NCBI RefSeq assembly: GCF_004405105.1
Contig: NZ_SORW01000024.1
Location: 1 to 64,000 of the forward strand
Length of the DNA: 64,000 nt
From: Jeotgalibacillus sp. R-1-5s-1
Lineage (GTDB): Bacteria > Bacillota > Bacilli > Bacillales > Jeotgalibacillaceae
Reading direction: 5' to 3'
In this document: piece by piece, positions 21,076 to 30,371 of the stretch
Position numbering within the stretch: the stretch's first letter is position 1
Layout: every line of letters starts with the position of its first letter
Made by a program: the position numbers and the translations under genes
The notes under the pieces: generated by a model
Databases searched by the model: none
What the model was told of the DNA's origin: nothing
The model's input: the letters and a program-made list of their open reading frames with translations, nothing else

Positions 21076-21789
21076 ATGACAGAACAGCAGTTTTATGAAC
21101 AGCTTAAAGCCAAAGGCATTGACCTTTCTGATCAACAGCTCGGGCAATTCAGAACGTATTACGAAGTGCTCGTGGAGTGGAACGAGAAGATGAACCTGAC
21201 AGCCATTACGGATCGTGAAGAAGTGTATTTAAAGCACTTCTACGATTCAATAAGTGCTGCGTTTTATCTGGATTTCTCAAAGCCGATGACGATCTGTGAT
21301 GTAGGTGCGGGAGCGGGTTTTCCAAGTATTCCGATTAAAATCTGCTTCCCTCACCTTGATGTTTCAATCGTGGATTCCCTGAAAAAACGAATCACGTTTC
21401 TTGAGCATTTAGCCGATGAATTAAAGCTTGATCACGTGCACTTTTACCATGATCGTGCTGAGACGTTTGGACAAAATCCGTCTCACCGCGAACAGTATGA
21501 CCTGGTCACAGCGCGTGCAGTTGCAAGACTGTCGGTCCTTTCAGAGCTATGCTTACCGCTTGTGAAAACGGGTGGACAGTTTGCAGCGATGAAGGGTGCG
21601 AGCGCACCTGAAGAGCGTGAAGAAAGTAAAAAAGCGATTCAGCTTCTTGGCGGAAAAGAAACGGCCGTTCATTCTTTTACGCTGCCTGTAGAAGACAGTG
21701 AACGGTCAATCATTGTGGTCAAAAAAGCAAAATCTACACCGAAAAAGTATCCAAGAAAACCGGGGACTCCTAACAAATCCCCGCTGTAA
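21076..21789 (+). CDS. rsmG: 16S rRNA (guanine527-N7)-methyltransferase RsmG
   Basis: A 237-residue methyltransferase. The S-adenosylmethionine loop is [12 protein letters not shown] (about residues 75-86); [16 protein letters not shown] follows (about 150). It methylates G527 of 16S rRNA; loss gives low-level streptomycin resistance in known bacteria. It ends in a basic Lys/Pro-rich tail. It lies between mnmG and noc as in Bacillus. Confidence 0.96.
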   Translation: MTEQQFYEQLKAKGIDLSDQQLGQFRTYYEVLVEWNEKMNLTAITDREEVYLKHFYDSISAAFYLDFSKPMTICDVGAGAGFPSIPIKICFPHLDVSIVDSLKKRITFLEHLADELKLDHVHFYHDRAETFGQNPSHREQYDLVTARAVARLSVLSELCLPLVKTGGQFAAMKGASAPEEREESKKAIQLLGGKETAVHSFTLPVEDSERSIIVVKKAKSTPKKYPRKPGTPNKSPL

Positions 21790-21842
21790 GCCGATGATAC
21801 AGATGTAGAGACTGCGAGTTTCATATAAGGTGGTGTGTCTTG

Positions 21843-22697
21843 ATGAAGACTCCGTTTTCGCGGATCTTTGGCCTTGGTGATAAGGACGAGCCTGTTTCGC
21901 CTGAAACCACGGAACATAAAGAAGAAGTCAAACAGATTGATATTCATCAAATTAAACCGAACCGTTTTCAGCCGAGAACGATTTTTGATGATGAGAAAAT
22001 AGAGGAACTGGCCCGTACGATTCATACGCACGGGATTATTCAGCCGATCGTCGTGCGGGAAAGCGGCGATGGTTCATTTGAGATTATTGCCGGGGAACGC
22101 AGATGGCGCGCGATGAAATCACTGGAATGGGAAACTGTGCCGGCCATCGTGAAAAACCTGAGTGATACGGAAACAGCCTCTGTTGCGCTCATTGAAAACC
22201 TTCAGCGCGAAGAATTATCACCTGTTGAAGAGGCCATGGCTTATCAGAAGCTGTTAGACCTCCACGAATTAACGCAGGAAGCCCTCGCTCAAAGGCTCGG
22301 TAAAGGTCAGTCAACCGTTGCGAATAAACTTCGCCTGTTAAAGCTGCCTGAATTTGTCCAGGAGAGCATTATTCAAAAACAGATCACAGAACGTCACGCG
22401 CGTGCGCTCATTCCTTTAAAAGACAGTGAGCTGCAGGTCAAAGTGGCGGAAGAAGTGATTGAACAGCAGCTGAATGTAAAACAGACTGAACTGCGCGTTC
22501 AAAAGCTCCTGGAAACAAAAGAAATAAAACCGAAGCCGAAGCGTAAAGCATTTAATAAAGACGTCCGGATTGCGGTCAATACGATTCGTCAGTCACTGAA
22601 TATGATTTCTGATTCCGGAATGAAGCTGGATTCGCAGGAAGAGGAATTTGATGATTACTATCAGATCACGATTAAACTTCCAAAAAAGAAAAAGTAA
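21843..22697 (+). CDS. noc: Nucleoid occlusion protein Noc
   Basis: The ATG at 21843 (a TTG lies just before) gives 284 residues beginning [12 protein letters not shown], the short amphipathic helix that carries Noc to the membrane. The CTP-binding core has GERRWRAMK (about 80) and [14 protein letters not shown] (about 117). The helix-turn-helix is [20 protein letters not shown] (about 140-160). Noc binds ATTTCCCGGGAAAT sites and blocks septa over the nucleoid. Two such sites occur in this window (23265 and 49437). Confidence 0.95.
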   Translation: MKTPFSRIFGLGDKDEPVSPETTEHKEEVKQIDIHQIKPNRFQPRTIFDDEKIEELARTIHTHGIIQPIVVRESGDGSFEIIAGERRWRAMKSLEWETVPAIVKNLSDTETASVALIENLQREELSPVEEAMAYQKLLDLHELTQEALAQRLGKGQSTVANKLRLLKLPEFVQESIIQKQITERHARALIPLKDSELQVKVAEEVIEQQLNVKQTELRVQKLLETKEIKPKPKRKAFNKDVRIAVNTIRQSLNMISDSGMKLDSQEEEFDDYYQITIKLPKKKK

Positions 22698-22961
22698 GAA
22701 GCACTTCTGTGTTTCTTGCTTTTTTTTATCATCAGTGCCGATTTTCAAAACTATTTTTTAAAATGTCTGTTAAAATAAAATTATTCTTTATTTACGTAAA
22801 GCGAATTCGGCTTTTTAACGCCACTGACTATTGGACTTTTATACATAAATATCCGGCATGGGGAATCGTCCATGCACTTGCAGGCCGTTTGAAGGATGCA
22901 ATCATTCTATGAAAGTTTGTACCGCAATACCGTGACGGTGCAGTAAGGACAGGTGACCAAC
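22698..22961. other. noc-soj spacer
   Basis: It begins with a weak hairpin and a run of eight T (about 22703-22728), a likely noc terminator. GCATG and CATGC form a small inverted repeat near 22857-22876. A 67-codon open frame here has no ribosome site or family mark and I do not call it a gene. Confidence 0.5.
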
Positions 22962-23723
22962 ATGGGAAGAATTATCGCCATCACGAATCAAAAAGGAGGA
23001 GTCGGAAAAACGACCACCTCCGTTAATTTAAGTGCATGCCTTGCTTATTTAGGAAAAAAAGTGCTGCTCGTTGATACAGACCCCCAGGGGAATGCCACAA
23101 GCGGTGTTGGCATTGATAAAGGGGAAGTGGATCAGTGCATTTATGACATTTTAATTGATGACGCGGATATTAAGCCGATTATCCGTCAGACAACCGTTGA
23201 AAATCTCGATGCTATCCCGGCTACGATTTCTCTCGCCGGAGCAGAAATCGAACTTGTATCAATGATTTCCCGGGAAATACGGCTGAAGTCCGCTTTACAG
23301 GAAGTGCAGGATCAGTACGATTTTATCGTCATCGATTGCCCGCCTTCACTCGGTATGCTGACGATCAATGCGTTAACTGCTTCAGATGCCCTTATTATCC
23401 CTGTGCAGTGTGAATATTACGCGCTTGAAGGGTTAAGTCAGCTGCTCAGTACAGTACGTCTTGTACAAAAGCATTTAAATAACCGTCTGCTAATTGACGG
23501 AGTGTTGCTGACGATGCTCGATGCCCGGACAAACCTTGGGATTCAGGTGATCGAAGAAGTGAAGAAGTATTTTCAGGATAAGGTATACCGGACCGTCATT
23601 CCTAGAAATGTCCGACTCAGTGAAGCACCGAGTCACGGGCTGCCGGTTATTTTATATGATGCGAAATCAAGAGGTGCGGAAGTGTATCTGGAACTCGCAA
23701 AGGAAGTGATTAAAAATGGCTAA
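22962..23723 (+). CDS. soj: Chromosome partitioning ATPase Soj (ParA)
   Basis: The ATG at 22962 (AAGGACAGG upstream) gives 253 residues starting MGRIIAITNQKGGVGKTTTS; a GTG 9 bases earlier is too close to the ribosome site. The deviant Walker A is KGGVGKTT, followed by DTDPQGNATSG (about 40) and DCPPSLG (about 125). Soj acts with Spo0J on origin segregation and modulates DnaA. It overlaps spo0J by 8 bases. A perfect Noc-binding sequence lies inside the coding region at MISREIR. Confidence 0.97.
   Translation: MGRIIAITNQKGGVGKTTTSVNLSACLAYLGKKVLLVDTDPQGNATSGVGIDKGEVDQCIYDILIDDADIKPIIRQTTVENLDAIPATISLAGAEIELVSMISREIRLKSALQEVQDQYDFIVIDCPPSLGMLTINALTASDALIIPVQCEYYALEGLSQLLSTVRLVQKHLNNRLLIDGVLLTMLDARTNLGIQVIEEVKKYFQDKVYRTVIPRNVRLSEAPSHGLPVILYDAKSRGAEVYLELAKEVIKNG
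23265..23278. promoter_or_regulatory. Noc-binding site inside soj
   Basis: ATTTCCCGGGAAAT, a 14-base perfect palindrome identical to the published B. subtilis Noc-binding consensus, is embedded in the soj reading frame. It lies only 0.6 kb from the noc gene. Confidence 0.85.
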
Positions 23724-24564
23724 AGGTCTTGGAAAAGGTGTAAATAAACTTTTTAAGGATATGTCGTCGATTGAGGATGAGCAGATTCAGCAGCTGTCGG
23801 TGAAGGATATCCGGCCGAATCCGTATCAGCCGAGGAAGATCTTTGAGGATGGTCCGTTACGCGAACTGACGGATTCAGTCAAAATCCACGGAATCATGCA
23901 GCCGATTATTGTGAGAAAAAGCATTAAAGGATTTGAAATTGTAGCGGGTGAACGCAGATTTCGTGCTGCCAAAGCCGCCGACCTGACGCATATTCCAGCG
24001 GTCGTTCGCGAGCTGAATGACAGGCAGATGATGGAGCTTTCTGTGCTTGAAAATCTTCAGCGTGAGGATCTGACGCCGATTGAAGAGGCGAAAGCGTATG
24101 AAACGCTCATGAAAAAGCTGAAAATCACGCAGGATGAGCTGGCACAGAAGGTTGGCAAAAGCCGTCCTCACATTGCCAATCATCTGAGACTGTTACAGCT
24201 GTCAGACAAGCTGCAGGAGATGCTTTCCGGTCAAAAGATTTCGATGGGCCATGCCCGTGCCCTTGCAGGGATTAAAGATCAGGCAGCTGCGCTTCAATTA
24301 GCGGAGCGGGTCGTCAAAGAAGGATTAAATGTGCGTCAGCTTGAGGCGCTGATTCAACAGCTGAATCAAAAACCGTCAAAAGAATTAAAGAAGAAACAGG
24401 CAGATCCTTATATTAAAAAGCAGGAAAGCTACCTGCGTGAACGTTTTGGGACAAGTGTTGCGATTAAAAAAGGAAAAAGCAAAGGGAAAATTGAAATCGA
24501 GTTCCTGTCAGAGGATGATTTGAACCGGATTTTAGCGCTTCTTGACGGAGGTCAGGAGGAGTAA
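23716..24564 (+). CDS. parB: Chromosome partitioning protein Spo0J (ParB)
   Basis: A 282-residue CTP-dependent clamp. The N-terminal domain has GERRFRAAKAADLTHIP (about 75) and ENLQREDLTPIEEAKAYE (about 113); a helix-turn-helix follows (TQDELAQKVGKSRPHIANHLRLLQL, about 138-160); the C-terminus dimerises. It loads at parS and spreads, recruiting SMC. A perfect parS lies at 51676 inside walK. It overlaps soj by 8 bases. Confidence 0.97.
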   Translation: MAKGLGKGVNKLFKDMSSIEDEQIQQLSVKDIRPNPYQPRKIFEDGPLRELTDSVKIHGIMQPIIVRKSIKGFEIVAGERRFRAAKAADLTHIPAVVRELNDRQMMELSVLENLQREDLTPIEEAKAYETLMKKLKITQDELAQKVGKSRPHIANHLRLLQLSDKLQEMLSGQKISMGHARALAGIKDQAAALQLAERVVKEGLNVRQLEALIQQLNQKPSKELKKKQADPYIKKQESYLRERFGTSVAIKKGKSKGKIEIEFLSEDDLNRILALLDGGQEE

Positions 24565-24622
24565 CAGCGGACCTGGCTCACTGCCCGGTCTGTTCTTTTT
24601 GCCAGAAAGGAAGACTGTATCC

Positions 24623-25336
24623 ATGGTGTTATTGGGAACATTGGTCAATGGCCTGTTAATCATTGTAGGCACGCTGATTGGGAAGATGCTTCACCGGATT
24701 CCTGAGCGGATGAAAGCAACTGTTATGTCAGCGATTGGTCTTGCAGTGGTGGTCCTTGGTCTTCAGATGGGGCTTCAGAGTAACAACTACCTGATCGTGA
24801 TTTTAAGTCTGGTCATCGGAGCGGTGCTCGGTGAATGGATGGGGCTTGATGATAAGCTGAATGCGATGGGACGATGGATTGAGCGTCAGGTTGGAACGAA
24901 TGGAGATACGAGTATATCCCAGGGGTTTGTCACGGCCACGCTGATTTTTGTGATCGGTGCGATGGCTGTTATTGGGGCGCTGGATTCAGGGATCCGGGGC
25001 GATCATCAGGTGTTATATACGAAATCTATAATTGATGGCTTTACCTCAATTATCTTAGCTTCCACGCTGGGCATTGGCGTACTGTTTTCAGCAATTCCGG
25101 TTATTTTATATCAGGGATCCATCGCGCTTTTTGCCACGCAGATTGATAAGTTTGTTCCGGCTCCGTTAATGGATCAATTTATCGCTGAAATGACAGCAAC
25201 AGGCGGCCTGATGATTTTTGCGATCGGATTAAACCTGATCGGGATCACAAAAATCAGAGTGGCCAACCTGCTGCCGGGTATTTTAGTCGTTGGGGCTATT
25301 GTGACTGCTGTATATTTTTATGGGAACCTGTCATAA
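24623..25336 (+). CDS. DUF554 membrane protein
   Basis: The ATG at 24623, behind AAAGGA, gives 237 residues; a longer frame begins inside spo0J and is unlikely. About six to seven hydrophobic segments cover the whole protein, starting MVLLGTLVNGLLIIVGTLIG. The family (DUF554, B. subtilis YdfK-like) has no proven function; a transport role is only suggested by its shape. It often lies between spo0J and yyaC in Bacillales. Its 3' end overlaps the converging yyaC by 41 bases. Confidence 0.85.
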   Translation: MVLLGTLVNGLLIIVGTLIGKMLHRIPERMKATVMSAIGLAVVVLGLQMGLQSNNYLIVILSLVIGAVLGEWMGLDDKLNAMGRWIERQVGTNGDTSISQGFVTATLIFVIGAMAVIGALDSGIRGDHQVLYTKSIIDGFTSIILASTLGIGVLFSAIPVILYQGSIALFATQIDKFVPAPLMDQFIAEMTATGGLMIFAIGLNLIGITKIRVANLLPGILVVGAIVTAVYFYGNLS

Positions 25337-25907
25337 CATCCTTACGGTAAAGAATATTGGAGTAATGAATCGCGTCTGCGATCATCGTTGCCATTTCATT
25401 GACCAGATATAAGCGGGTGTTCTGAAGCATCGCATGTTCCATAAAACCGCCTGCATTAACAATACCGATAATATGAATTTCACCGGTTGCCGGAAGTTCC
25501 TTGTGTACGCCGGCCCCCGGACGAACCGGGCCGTCACCGACTTCAAGGTATCCGATATTTTTAAAATGTCCGAGACATGCATCGATCCCCACGATAAATG
25601 CATCATGATGAAGGAAACGGATTCGCTCAATCACTTCTTCGAGATTTAAGGCATGTACCGGTTCTTTTAATGTGCCATATTGGAAAAAGTGAGGCAGCTT
25701 CCGTTTCTCTAATAATGAACCGGTTAACGGTCCGAGCGAGTCCCCTGTAGACCGGTCCGTTCCGATACAGACAAAGACAATCGGACGCCCATCGGATGGA
25801 TAGCGGGCTGCGAGTTCTCTCGCCAGACGATGAGGTGTCATTGAATCTTCCACGTGGCTTCGGCAGCTTGTCGGTGTAACCTGGCAGGATGGAATTGGTT
25901 GTGTCAT
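25296..25907 (-). CDS. yyaC: Spore protease-like protein YyaC (DUF1256)
   Basis: A 203-residue protein with the signature VFVCIGTDRSTGDSLGPLTGSLL (about residues 44-66) and GIDACLGHFKNIGYLEVGDGPVRPGAGV (about 120-150). It resembles the germination protease fold and is made in sporulating Bacillus (205 residues in B. subtilis). It is one of few minus-strand genes right of oriC. Its presence supports a spore-forming host. The Asp pairs typical of the family are present. The ribosome site is weak (GAGGGG). Confidence 0.88.
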   Translation of the reverse strand: MTQPIPSCQVTPTSCRSHVEDSMTPHRLARELAARYPSDGRPIVFVCIGTDRSTGDSLGPLTGSLLEKRKLPHFFQYGTLKEPVHALNLEEVIERIRFLHHDAFIVGIDACLGHFKNIGYLEVGDGPVRPGAGVHKELPATGEIHIIGIVNAGGFMEHAMLQNTRLYLVNEMATMIADAIHYSNILYRKDVMTGSHKNIQQSQ

Positions 25908-26090
25908 GGTTGGACAACCCCTCTCTTAAATCCAGTATTGGTTATTCGATTCTATGTTATTCAACCTCTTTTGTTCATTATATAATACTTTTTGTTCTTT
26001 TTAAAGAACAAATTTCATTTTATTCGTTTTATTTTTCTTTGGAGCAGGATGCTGATAAACTATAGTCATTATTTCAGAGGAAGTGGAAGC

Positions 26091-27020
26091 ATGGAAAACC
26101 AGCCGAATGAACAAGTCGAAGAGAGCCTGAGTGCGCTTGAACAAATGTGGGAATCGATGGTCGCGTACTTGACTAATGAGTCAACGTGGATCTCTTTCAG
26201 CATTGTCTCACTCAAAATCATATTTATTATACTGGTTGCAGGTATTGTAGTACGGATCGTCAAAAAAGTCATACAAAAAGTGTTCACAGTACGCTCAAGA
26301 GCCCCGATGCAGCTTTCAGAAAGACGGGAAGCGACCCTGTTGAAGCTTCTGCAGAACGTGGTGGCATATGTGGTTTACTTTGTCGCAATTTTGGCGATTT
26401 TATCTGCCTTATCCATTGATGTCAGGGGACTAATTGCCGGGGCCGGAATTCTTGGTCTGGCAATCGGTTTCGGCGCTCAGAACCTGGTGCGTGATATTAT
26501 CACCGGCTTCTTCATTATTTTTGAAGATCAGTTTTCAGTCGGTGACTACGTCCGGATCGGACAGGCGGAGGGTCACGTTGAAGAGATCGGTCTGCGTACA
26601 ACAAAAGTAAAAAGCTGGACGGGAGAGCTTCATATCTTCCCGAACGGAAATATTACGGAAGTCACAAACTTCTCTATTCATAACAGTGTTGCTGTTGTCG
26701 ATATCAGCATTGCCTATGAAGAAGATATTGAGCGGGCACAGGATGAAATCCGCAAGTTCTGCGATTCGCTAGAAGGAAAATATGAAGAAATCATTATGAA
26801 GCCCGAACTGCTTGGCGTTCAGACATTAGGTGCCTCGGAAGTCGTGATGCGTGTAATCGCAGAAACCCAGCCGATGAGACACTGGTATATCGCCCGTGAG
26901 CTTCGCCGTGAAATTAAACAGCACCTGGATGGACTCGGAATCGAAATCCCGTTCCCTCGCATGGTCATGTATTCACGCGAAGAAGCCGGCAAACAATTGA
27001 ACAAAAATTCAACAGAATAG
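26091..27020 (+). CDS. Mechanosensitive ion channel, MscS family
   Basis: The ATG at 26091 with GAGGAAG upstream gives 309 residues; 33 upstream codons are not expected to be translated. Three membrane segments (about 30-50, 85-105, 110-130) lead into the pore helix (LIAGAGILGLAIGFGAQNLVRDIITG). The beta domain (SVGDYVRI) and cytoplasmic vestibule (FPNGNITEVTNFS) follow. It releases solutes on hypo-osmotic shock. It is coupled to a DUF951 gene. Confidence 0.93.
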   Translation: MENQPNEQVEESLSALEQMWESMVAYLTNESTWISFSIVSLKIIFIILVAGIVVRIVKKVIQKVFTVRSRAPMQLSERREATLLKLLQNVVAYVVYFVAILAILSALSIDVRGLIAGAGILGLAIGFGAQNLVRDIITGFFIIFEDQFSVGDYVRIGQAEGHVEEIGLRTTKVKSWTGELHIFPNGNITEVTNFSIHNSVAVVDISIAYEEDIERAQDEIRKFCDSLEGKYEEIIMKPELLGVQTLGASEVVMRVIAETQPMRHWYIARELRREIKQHLDGLGIEIPFPRMVMYSREEAGKQLNKNSTE

Positions 27021-27032
27021 GAGGAACTTTTC

Positions 27033-27230
27033 GTGGAAGAAAAAGAATTTGGACTAAACGATATTGTGGAGATGAAAAAACAGCATCCATGCGGCACGAA
27101 TCGCTGGAAAATCATCCGTATGGGCATGGATATCCGCATCAAATGTGAAGGCTGCTCCCACAGCGTCATGATCCCGCGGAAAGAATTCTCCCGTAAAATG
27201 AAGAAAGTACTTGTGAAACATGAAGAATAA
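27033..27230 (+). CDS. DUF951 small protein (YyzM-like)
   Basis: A 65-residue protein with a GTG start after AGGAGG. It is the DUF951 type: NDIVEMKKQHPCGTNRWKIIR, then IRIKCEGCSHSVMIPRKEF. Three Cys (HPCG and CEGC) suggest metal binding. It follows the mechanosensitive channel by 12 bases and precedes ychF. The function is not known. Confidence 0.88.
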   Translation: MEEKEFGLNDIVEMKKQHPCGTNRWKIIRMGMDIRIKCEGCSHSVMIPRKEFSRKMKKVLVKHEE

Positions 27231-27232
27231 GA

Positions 27233-27272
27233 AAAGAAGCTCTCTTTCGTGATGGAAGGGAGTTTTTTCTGT
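27233..27272 (+). terminator. Terminator after the DUF951 gene
   Basis: CTCTCTTTC pairs with GGAAGGGAG around GTGAT and is followed by TTTTTTC. Confidence 0.7.
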
Positions 27273-27323
27273 CCGCGAATATGATATGAGTTCCTTGGAG
27301 CGAAGCGAGCGCAAGGGTTCTAA

Positions 27324-27517
27324 TGTCGATAGGATCATCTTTTCTGTCAAAAGGAGAGCAGTTTCTGTCAAAAGGAGAGCAGTTTCTGTTGATAGGTTGT
27401 CTGGCAGAGATTGAATGGTTGATAGCACGCCAATTCTTGTTGATAGGCCTTTGATTGATGTCGATCGAACCTCCGGATATGTTAAAAGCATCAAAGAATC
27501 TGTCGATCGACCCCCCG
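27324..27517. repeat. 21-base phased motif array B, nine units
   Basis: Cores of the type TGTYGATAGG or TGTCAAAAGG begin at 27324, 27345, 27366, 27387, then 27417, 27438, 27459, 27480 and 27501. All steps are 21 except one of 30. Units 2 and 3 are identical over 21 bases. The last unit ends in CCCCCC. It fills the spacer before ychF; the rest of that spacer to 27670 shows no gene. Confidence 0.85.
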
Positions 27518-27670
27518 AATGCTGTACCATAATCTCCAAGACGAGATCCTGATACTGATTAAACCTATAAAAACAGGCACTCTTGTATTTAGCGCGCGGA
27601 ATCTTTATAATTGTGTGAGGTTTGAAGTTGATACGTCACATGAAAATGTTTGAGATATGGAGTGAATAAA

Positions 27671-28771
27671 ATGGCATTAACAGCAGGAATTGTAGGTCTT
27701 CCGAACGTCGGAAAATCTACGTTATTTAATGCAATAACAAAAGCGGGTGCAGAATCCGCCAACTACCCTTTCTGTACAATTGATCCAAACGTAGGAATCG
27801 TAGAAGTACCAGACCCGCGTTTAAATAAGCTGACAGAGCTTGTACAGCCGAAAAAAACAGTTCCAACAGCGTTTGAATTCACCGATATTGCAGGGATCGT
27901 AAAAGGTGCGAGCAAGGGTGAAGGACTCGGAAACAAGTTCCTTTCACACATCCGTGAAGTGGACGCGATCGTTCAGGTTGTCCGCTGCTTCTCTGATGAC
28001 AACATTACGCACGTTTCCGGTAAAGTGGATCCGATTGATGATATCGAGGTCATCAATCTTGAACTGATTTTAGCGGATCTTGAAGCCGTTGATAAGCGCA
28101 TCGGCCGCGTCGGCAAGATGGCGAAACAGAAGGATAAAGAGGCGGTAGCTGAAATGGCGGTTCTTGAAAAGATCAAGGAAGCGCTTGAAAACAATCAGGC
28201 AGCCCGAACGGTTGAACTGACAGAAGAACAGGTGAAGATTGCGAAAGGGATGCACCTTCTGACAAGCAAGCCAATGCTTTACGCAGCGAATGTAGCAGAA
28301 GATGAAATCGCAGATCCTTCAAACAACGAATACGTAAAGCGTGTGCAGGAGTTTGCTGCTGAAGATAACGCAGAAGTGATCATCGTTTGTGCAAAGATCG
28401 AAGAAGAGATCGCAGAGCTTGATGATGAGGAAAAAGCAATGTTCCTGCAGGAGCTTGGCATTGAAGAATCAGGTCTTGATCAGTTGATCCGCGCAACGTA
28501 TAACCTTCTTGGCCTTGCGACATACTTCACAGCAGGCGTTCAGGAAGTGCGTGCATGGACATTCCGCCACGGGATGAAGGCGCCTCAGTGTGCCGGTGTC
28601 ATTCACACGGACTTCGAACGTGGATTCATCCGTGCAGAAACGGTTTCTTATGATGACCTGATCAACTCAGGCGGCATGACACCAGCAAAAGAAGCCGGAA
28701 AAGTCCGTCTTGAAGGAAAAGAATACATCGTAAAAGACGGAGATGTCATTCACTTCCGTTTTAACGTGTAA
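27671..28771 (+). CDS. ychF: Redox-regulated ATPase YchF (OLA1)
   Basis: The ATG at 27671 gives 366 residues starting [23 protein letters not shown]. The P-loop is GLPNVGKST; the G4 position reads NVAEDE rather than NKxD, which is why the family prefers ATP. A TGS domain closes the protein ([17 protein letters not shown], about residue 305). It associates with ribosomes. Standard member of the spo0J-ychF-rpsF neighbourhood. Confidence 0.96.
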   Translation: MALTAGIVGLPNVGKSTLFNAITKAGAESANYPFCTIDPNVGIVEVPDPRLNKLTELVQPKKTVPTAFEFTDIAGIVKGASKGEGLGNKFLSHIREVDAIVQVVRCFSDDNITHVSGKVDPIDDIEVINLELILADLEAVDKRIGRVGKMAKQKDKEAVAEMAVLEKIKEALENNQAARTVELTEEQVKIAKGMHLLTSKPMLYAANVAEDEIADPSNNEYVKRVQEFAAEDNAEVIIVCAKIEEEIAELDDEEKAMFLQELGIEESGLDQLIRATYNLLGLATYFTAGVQEVRAWTFRHGMKAPQCAGVIHTDFERGFIRAETVSYDDLINSGGMTPAKEAGKVRLEGKEYIVKDGDVIHFRFNV

Positions 28772-28849
28772 TACATTTAGAAGAGGTGTCTGGAGCGAAT
28801 GGCACGGCCGCGGCAAGCGCCCGCCTTTCGCGGAGCTCACCGACTAAAT

Positions 28850-28896
28850 AAAGAGACTGGAATAAGCTCAATCATGAGCGATTCCGGTCTCTTTTT
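28850..28896 (+). terminator. Terminator after ychF
   Basis: AAAGAGACTGGAAT pairs with ATTCCGGTCTCTTT, with GCTCA/TGAGC at the tip, followed by TTTTT. The 60 bases before it (28790-28836) look like a decayed fragment of the stem-loop repeat family. Confidence 0.85.
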
Positions 28897-28947
28897 AGTA
28901 TAGTAAGACACGTTTTCCAAAACATTGGGCAAACATCAAACACCACC

Positions 28948-28976
28948 TTGTACAACCAAACCAACTATGATATACT
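28948..28976 (+). promoter_or_regulatory. rpsF operon promoter
   Basis: TTGTAC (28948-28953) and TATACT (28971-28976) are separated by 17 bases, about 85 bases before rpsF. Confidence 0.7.
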
Positions 28977-28989
28977 TTTACCTTGTGAG

Positions 28990-29061
28990 TAATAGATAGA
29001 GTTATTACTTCTTGTCTTCTGGAAGCAGAAGGCCGCATAGACCATAAGGAGGTGAATACCG
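28990..29061 (+). promoter_or_regulatory. Putative S6:S18 autoregulatory leader of rpsF
   Basis: The leader has a hairpin CTTCTG/CAGAAG followed at once by GGCCGCATAG. Known rpsF leaders bind the S6:S18 pair through a conserved CCG bulge that imitates 16S rRNA; a CCG is present in the right place. This is by eye, without a covariance model. Confidence 0.4.
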
Positions 29062-29352
29062 ATGAGAAAGTACGAAATCATGTACATTGTCCGTCCAGAC
29101 GTTGATGAGGATCAGAAGAAAGCTGTAACTGAGCGTTTCGAAAACATCCTTACAACAAACGGAGCGGAGATCATCGAGTCAAAAGAGTGGGGTAAGCGTC
29201 GTTTCGCTTACGAAATCAACGATTATCGCGAAGGTTTCTACCAGATCGTGAAGTTGAACTCAGGTTCTGAGGCTATCAACGAATTCGATCGTCTGGCTAA
29301 AATCAGCGAAGATATCGTCCGCCACATGACAATCCGTGAAGACGAAAAGTAA
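29062..29352 (+). CDS. rpsF: 30S ribosomal protein S6
   Basis: A 96-residue protein beginning [18 protein letters not shown], with the conserved [21 protein letters not shown] core (residues about 45-67). It binds S18 in the platform of the small subunit. AAGGAGG precedes the start. First gene of rpsF-ssb-rpsR. Confidence 0.97.
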   Translation: MRKYEIMYIVRPDVDEDQKKAVTERFENILTTNGAEIIESKEWGKRRFAYEINDYREGFYQIVKLNSGSEAINEFDRLAKISEDIVRHMTIREDEK

Positions 29353-29428
29353 TTTTTACCGATAGAGCAGTACCCCATGCAAAAGCCGGTGTAAGCCTGC
29401 TGATGCAAAGACAAAGGAGCTGGTTCTG

Positions 29429-29938
29429 ATGATGAATCGAGTCGTATTAGTCGGTCGGTTAACAAAGGATCCGGATCTGCGTTATACACCAAGTGGTGCC
29501 GCTGTAGCCACGTTCACGCTTGCTGTTAATCGTGCTTTCACGAATCAGCAGGGTGACCGTGAAGCGGATTTCATCAACTGTGTCGTATGGCGCCGACCAG
29601 CCGAAAACGTGGCAAACTTCCTCAAAAAGGGCAGTCTTGCAGGCGTTGACGGACGGATTCAGACACGAAGCTATGATAACCAGGAAGGAAAACGCGTATA
29701 CGTAACAGAAGTTGTTGCCGAAAGTGTGCAATTCCTTGAGCCGAAAAATGCTTCCGGCGGTCAATCCGGCGGAGGATATGGAAGCAACCAGGGTTATCAG
29801 GACAATAATAACTTCGGTCAGCAGCCGCGCGACAATCAGAGCAACCAGAATAACCAGAACTACACAAGAGTGGACAAGGACCCATTCTCAAATGACGGTC
29901 AGCAGATCGACATTTCAGATGATGATCTGCCATTCTAA
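29429..29938 (+). CDS. ssb: Single-stranded DNA-binding protein
   Basis: A 169-residue protein. The OB fold is about residues 1-105 ([20 protein letters not shown]). A flexible Gly/Gln/Asn-rich linker follows (about 110-155), then the acidic tip DISDDDLPF that recruits partner proteins. Two ATG codons lie in tandem at the start. It coats single-stranded DNA during replication and repair and lies between rpsF and rpsR. Confidence 0.97.
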   Translation: MMNRVVLVGRLTKDPDLRYTPSGAAVATFTLAVNRAFTNQQGDREADFINCVVWRRPAENVANFLKKGSLAGVDGRIQTRSYDNQEGKRVYVTEVVAESVQFLEPKNASGGQSGGGYGSNQGYQDNNNFGQQPRDNQSNQNNQNYTRVDKDPFSNDGQQIDISDDDLPF

Positions 29939-29982
29939 GGTGTAACTTATTATAAAATCTAAAAAAGAAGGAGGGGAATCCC

Positions 29983-30219
29983 ATGGCAGGAGGACGCAGA
30001 GGCGGTCGTCGTCGTAAAAAGGTGTGCTACTTTACTTCAAACGGTATTACACACATCGATTATAAAGACGTAGATCTACTAAGAAAGTTTATCTCAGAGC
30101 GTGGAAAAATTCTTCCACGTCGTGTGACTGGAACAAGCGCGAAGTATCAGCGTATGTTAACAATTGCAATCAAACGTTCACGTACAATGGCATTACTACC
30201 ATTCGTATCTGGTGAATAA
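29983..30219 (+). CDS. rpsR: 30S ribosomal protein S18
   Basis: A 78-residue protein beginning [17 protein letters not shown] and ending ALLPFVSGE, both typical of S18. The motif [21 protein letters not shown] is intact. It pairs with S6. A strong ribosome site (AAGGAGGGG) precedes it. Confidence 0.97.
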   Translation: MAGGRRGGRRRKKVCYFTSNGITHIDYKDVDLLRKFISERGKILPRRVTGTSAKYQRMLTIAIKRSRTMALLPFVSGE

Positions 30220-30221
30220 TA

Positions 30222-30256
30222 AAAAGGACTGACTCTTCGCTGAGTCAGTCTTTTTT
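30222..30256 (+). terminator. Terminator of the rpsF-ssb-rpsR operon
   Basis: GACTGACTC and GAGTCAGTC pair around TTCGCT-type loop bases, followed by six T, directly after the rpsR stop. Confidence 0.9.
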
Positions 30257-30371
30257 ATTGTTGTATTATATATGAACCGTGCAAGAATACTCCCTATTCT
30301 TCTTTGTTGAGGGGACGGGACCCTGCCCACCGCAGCTAGACAAAGGAAAGGGAGGGGGGTTCAAACAAGTT

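Noticed and set aside
22709-22912. 67-codon open frame between noc and soj
   Set aside because: It begins inside the noc terminator, has no ribosome site and the composition is that of AT-rich spacer DNA.
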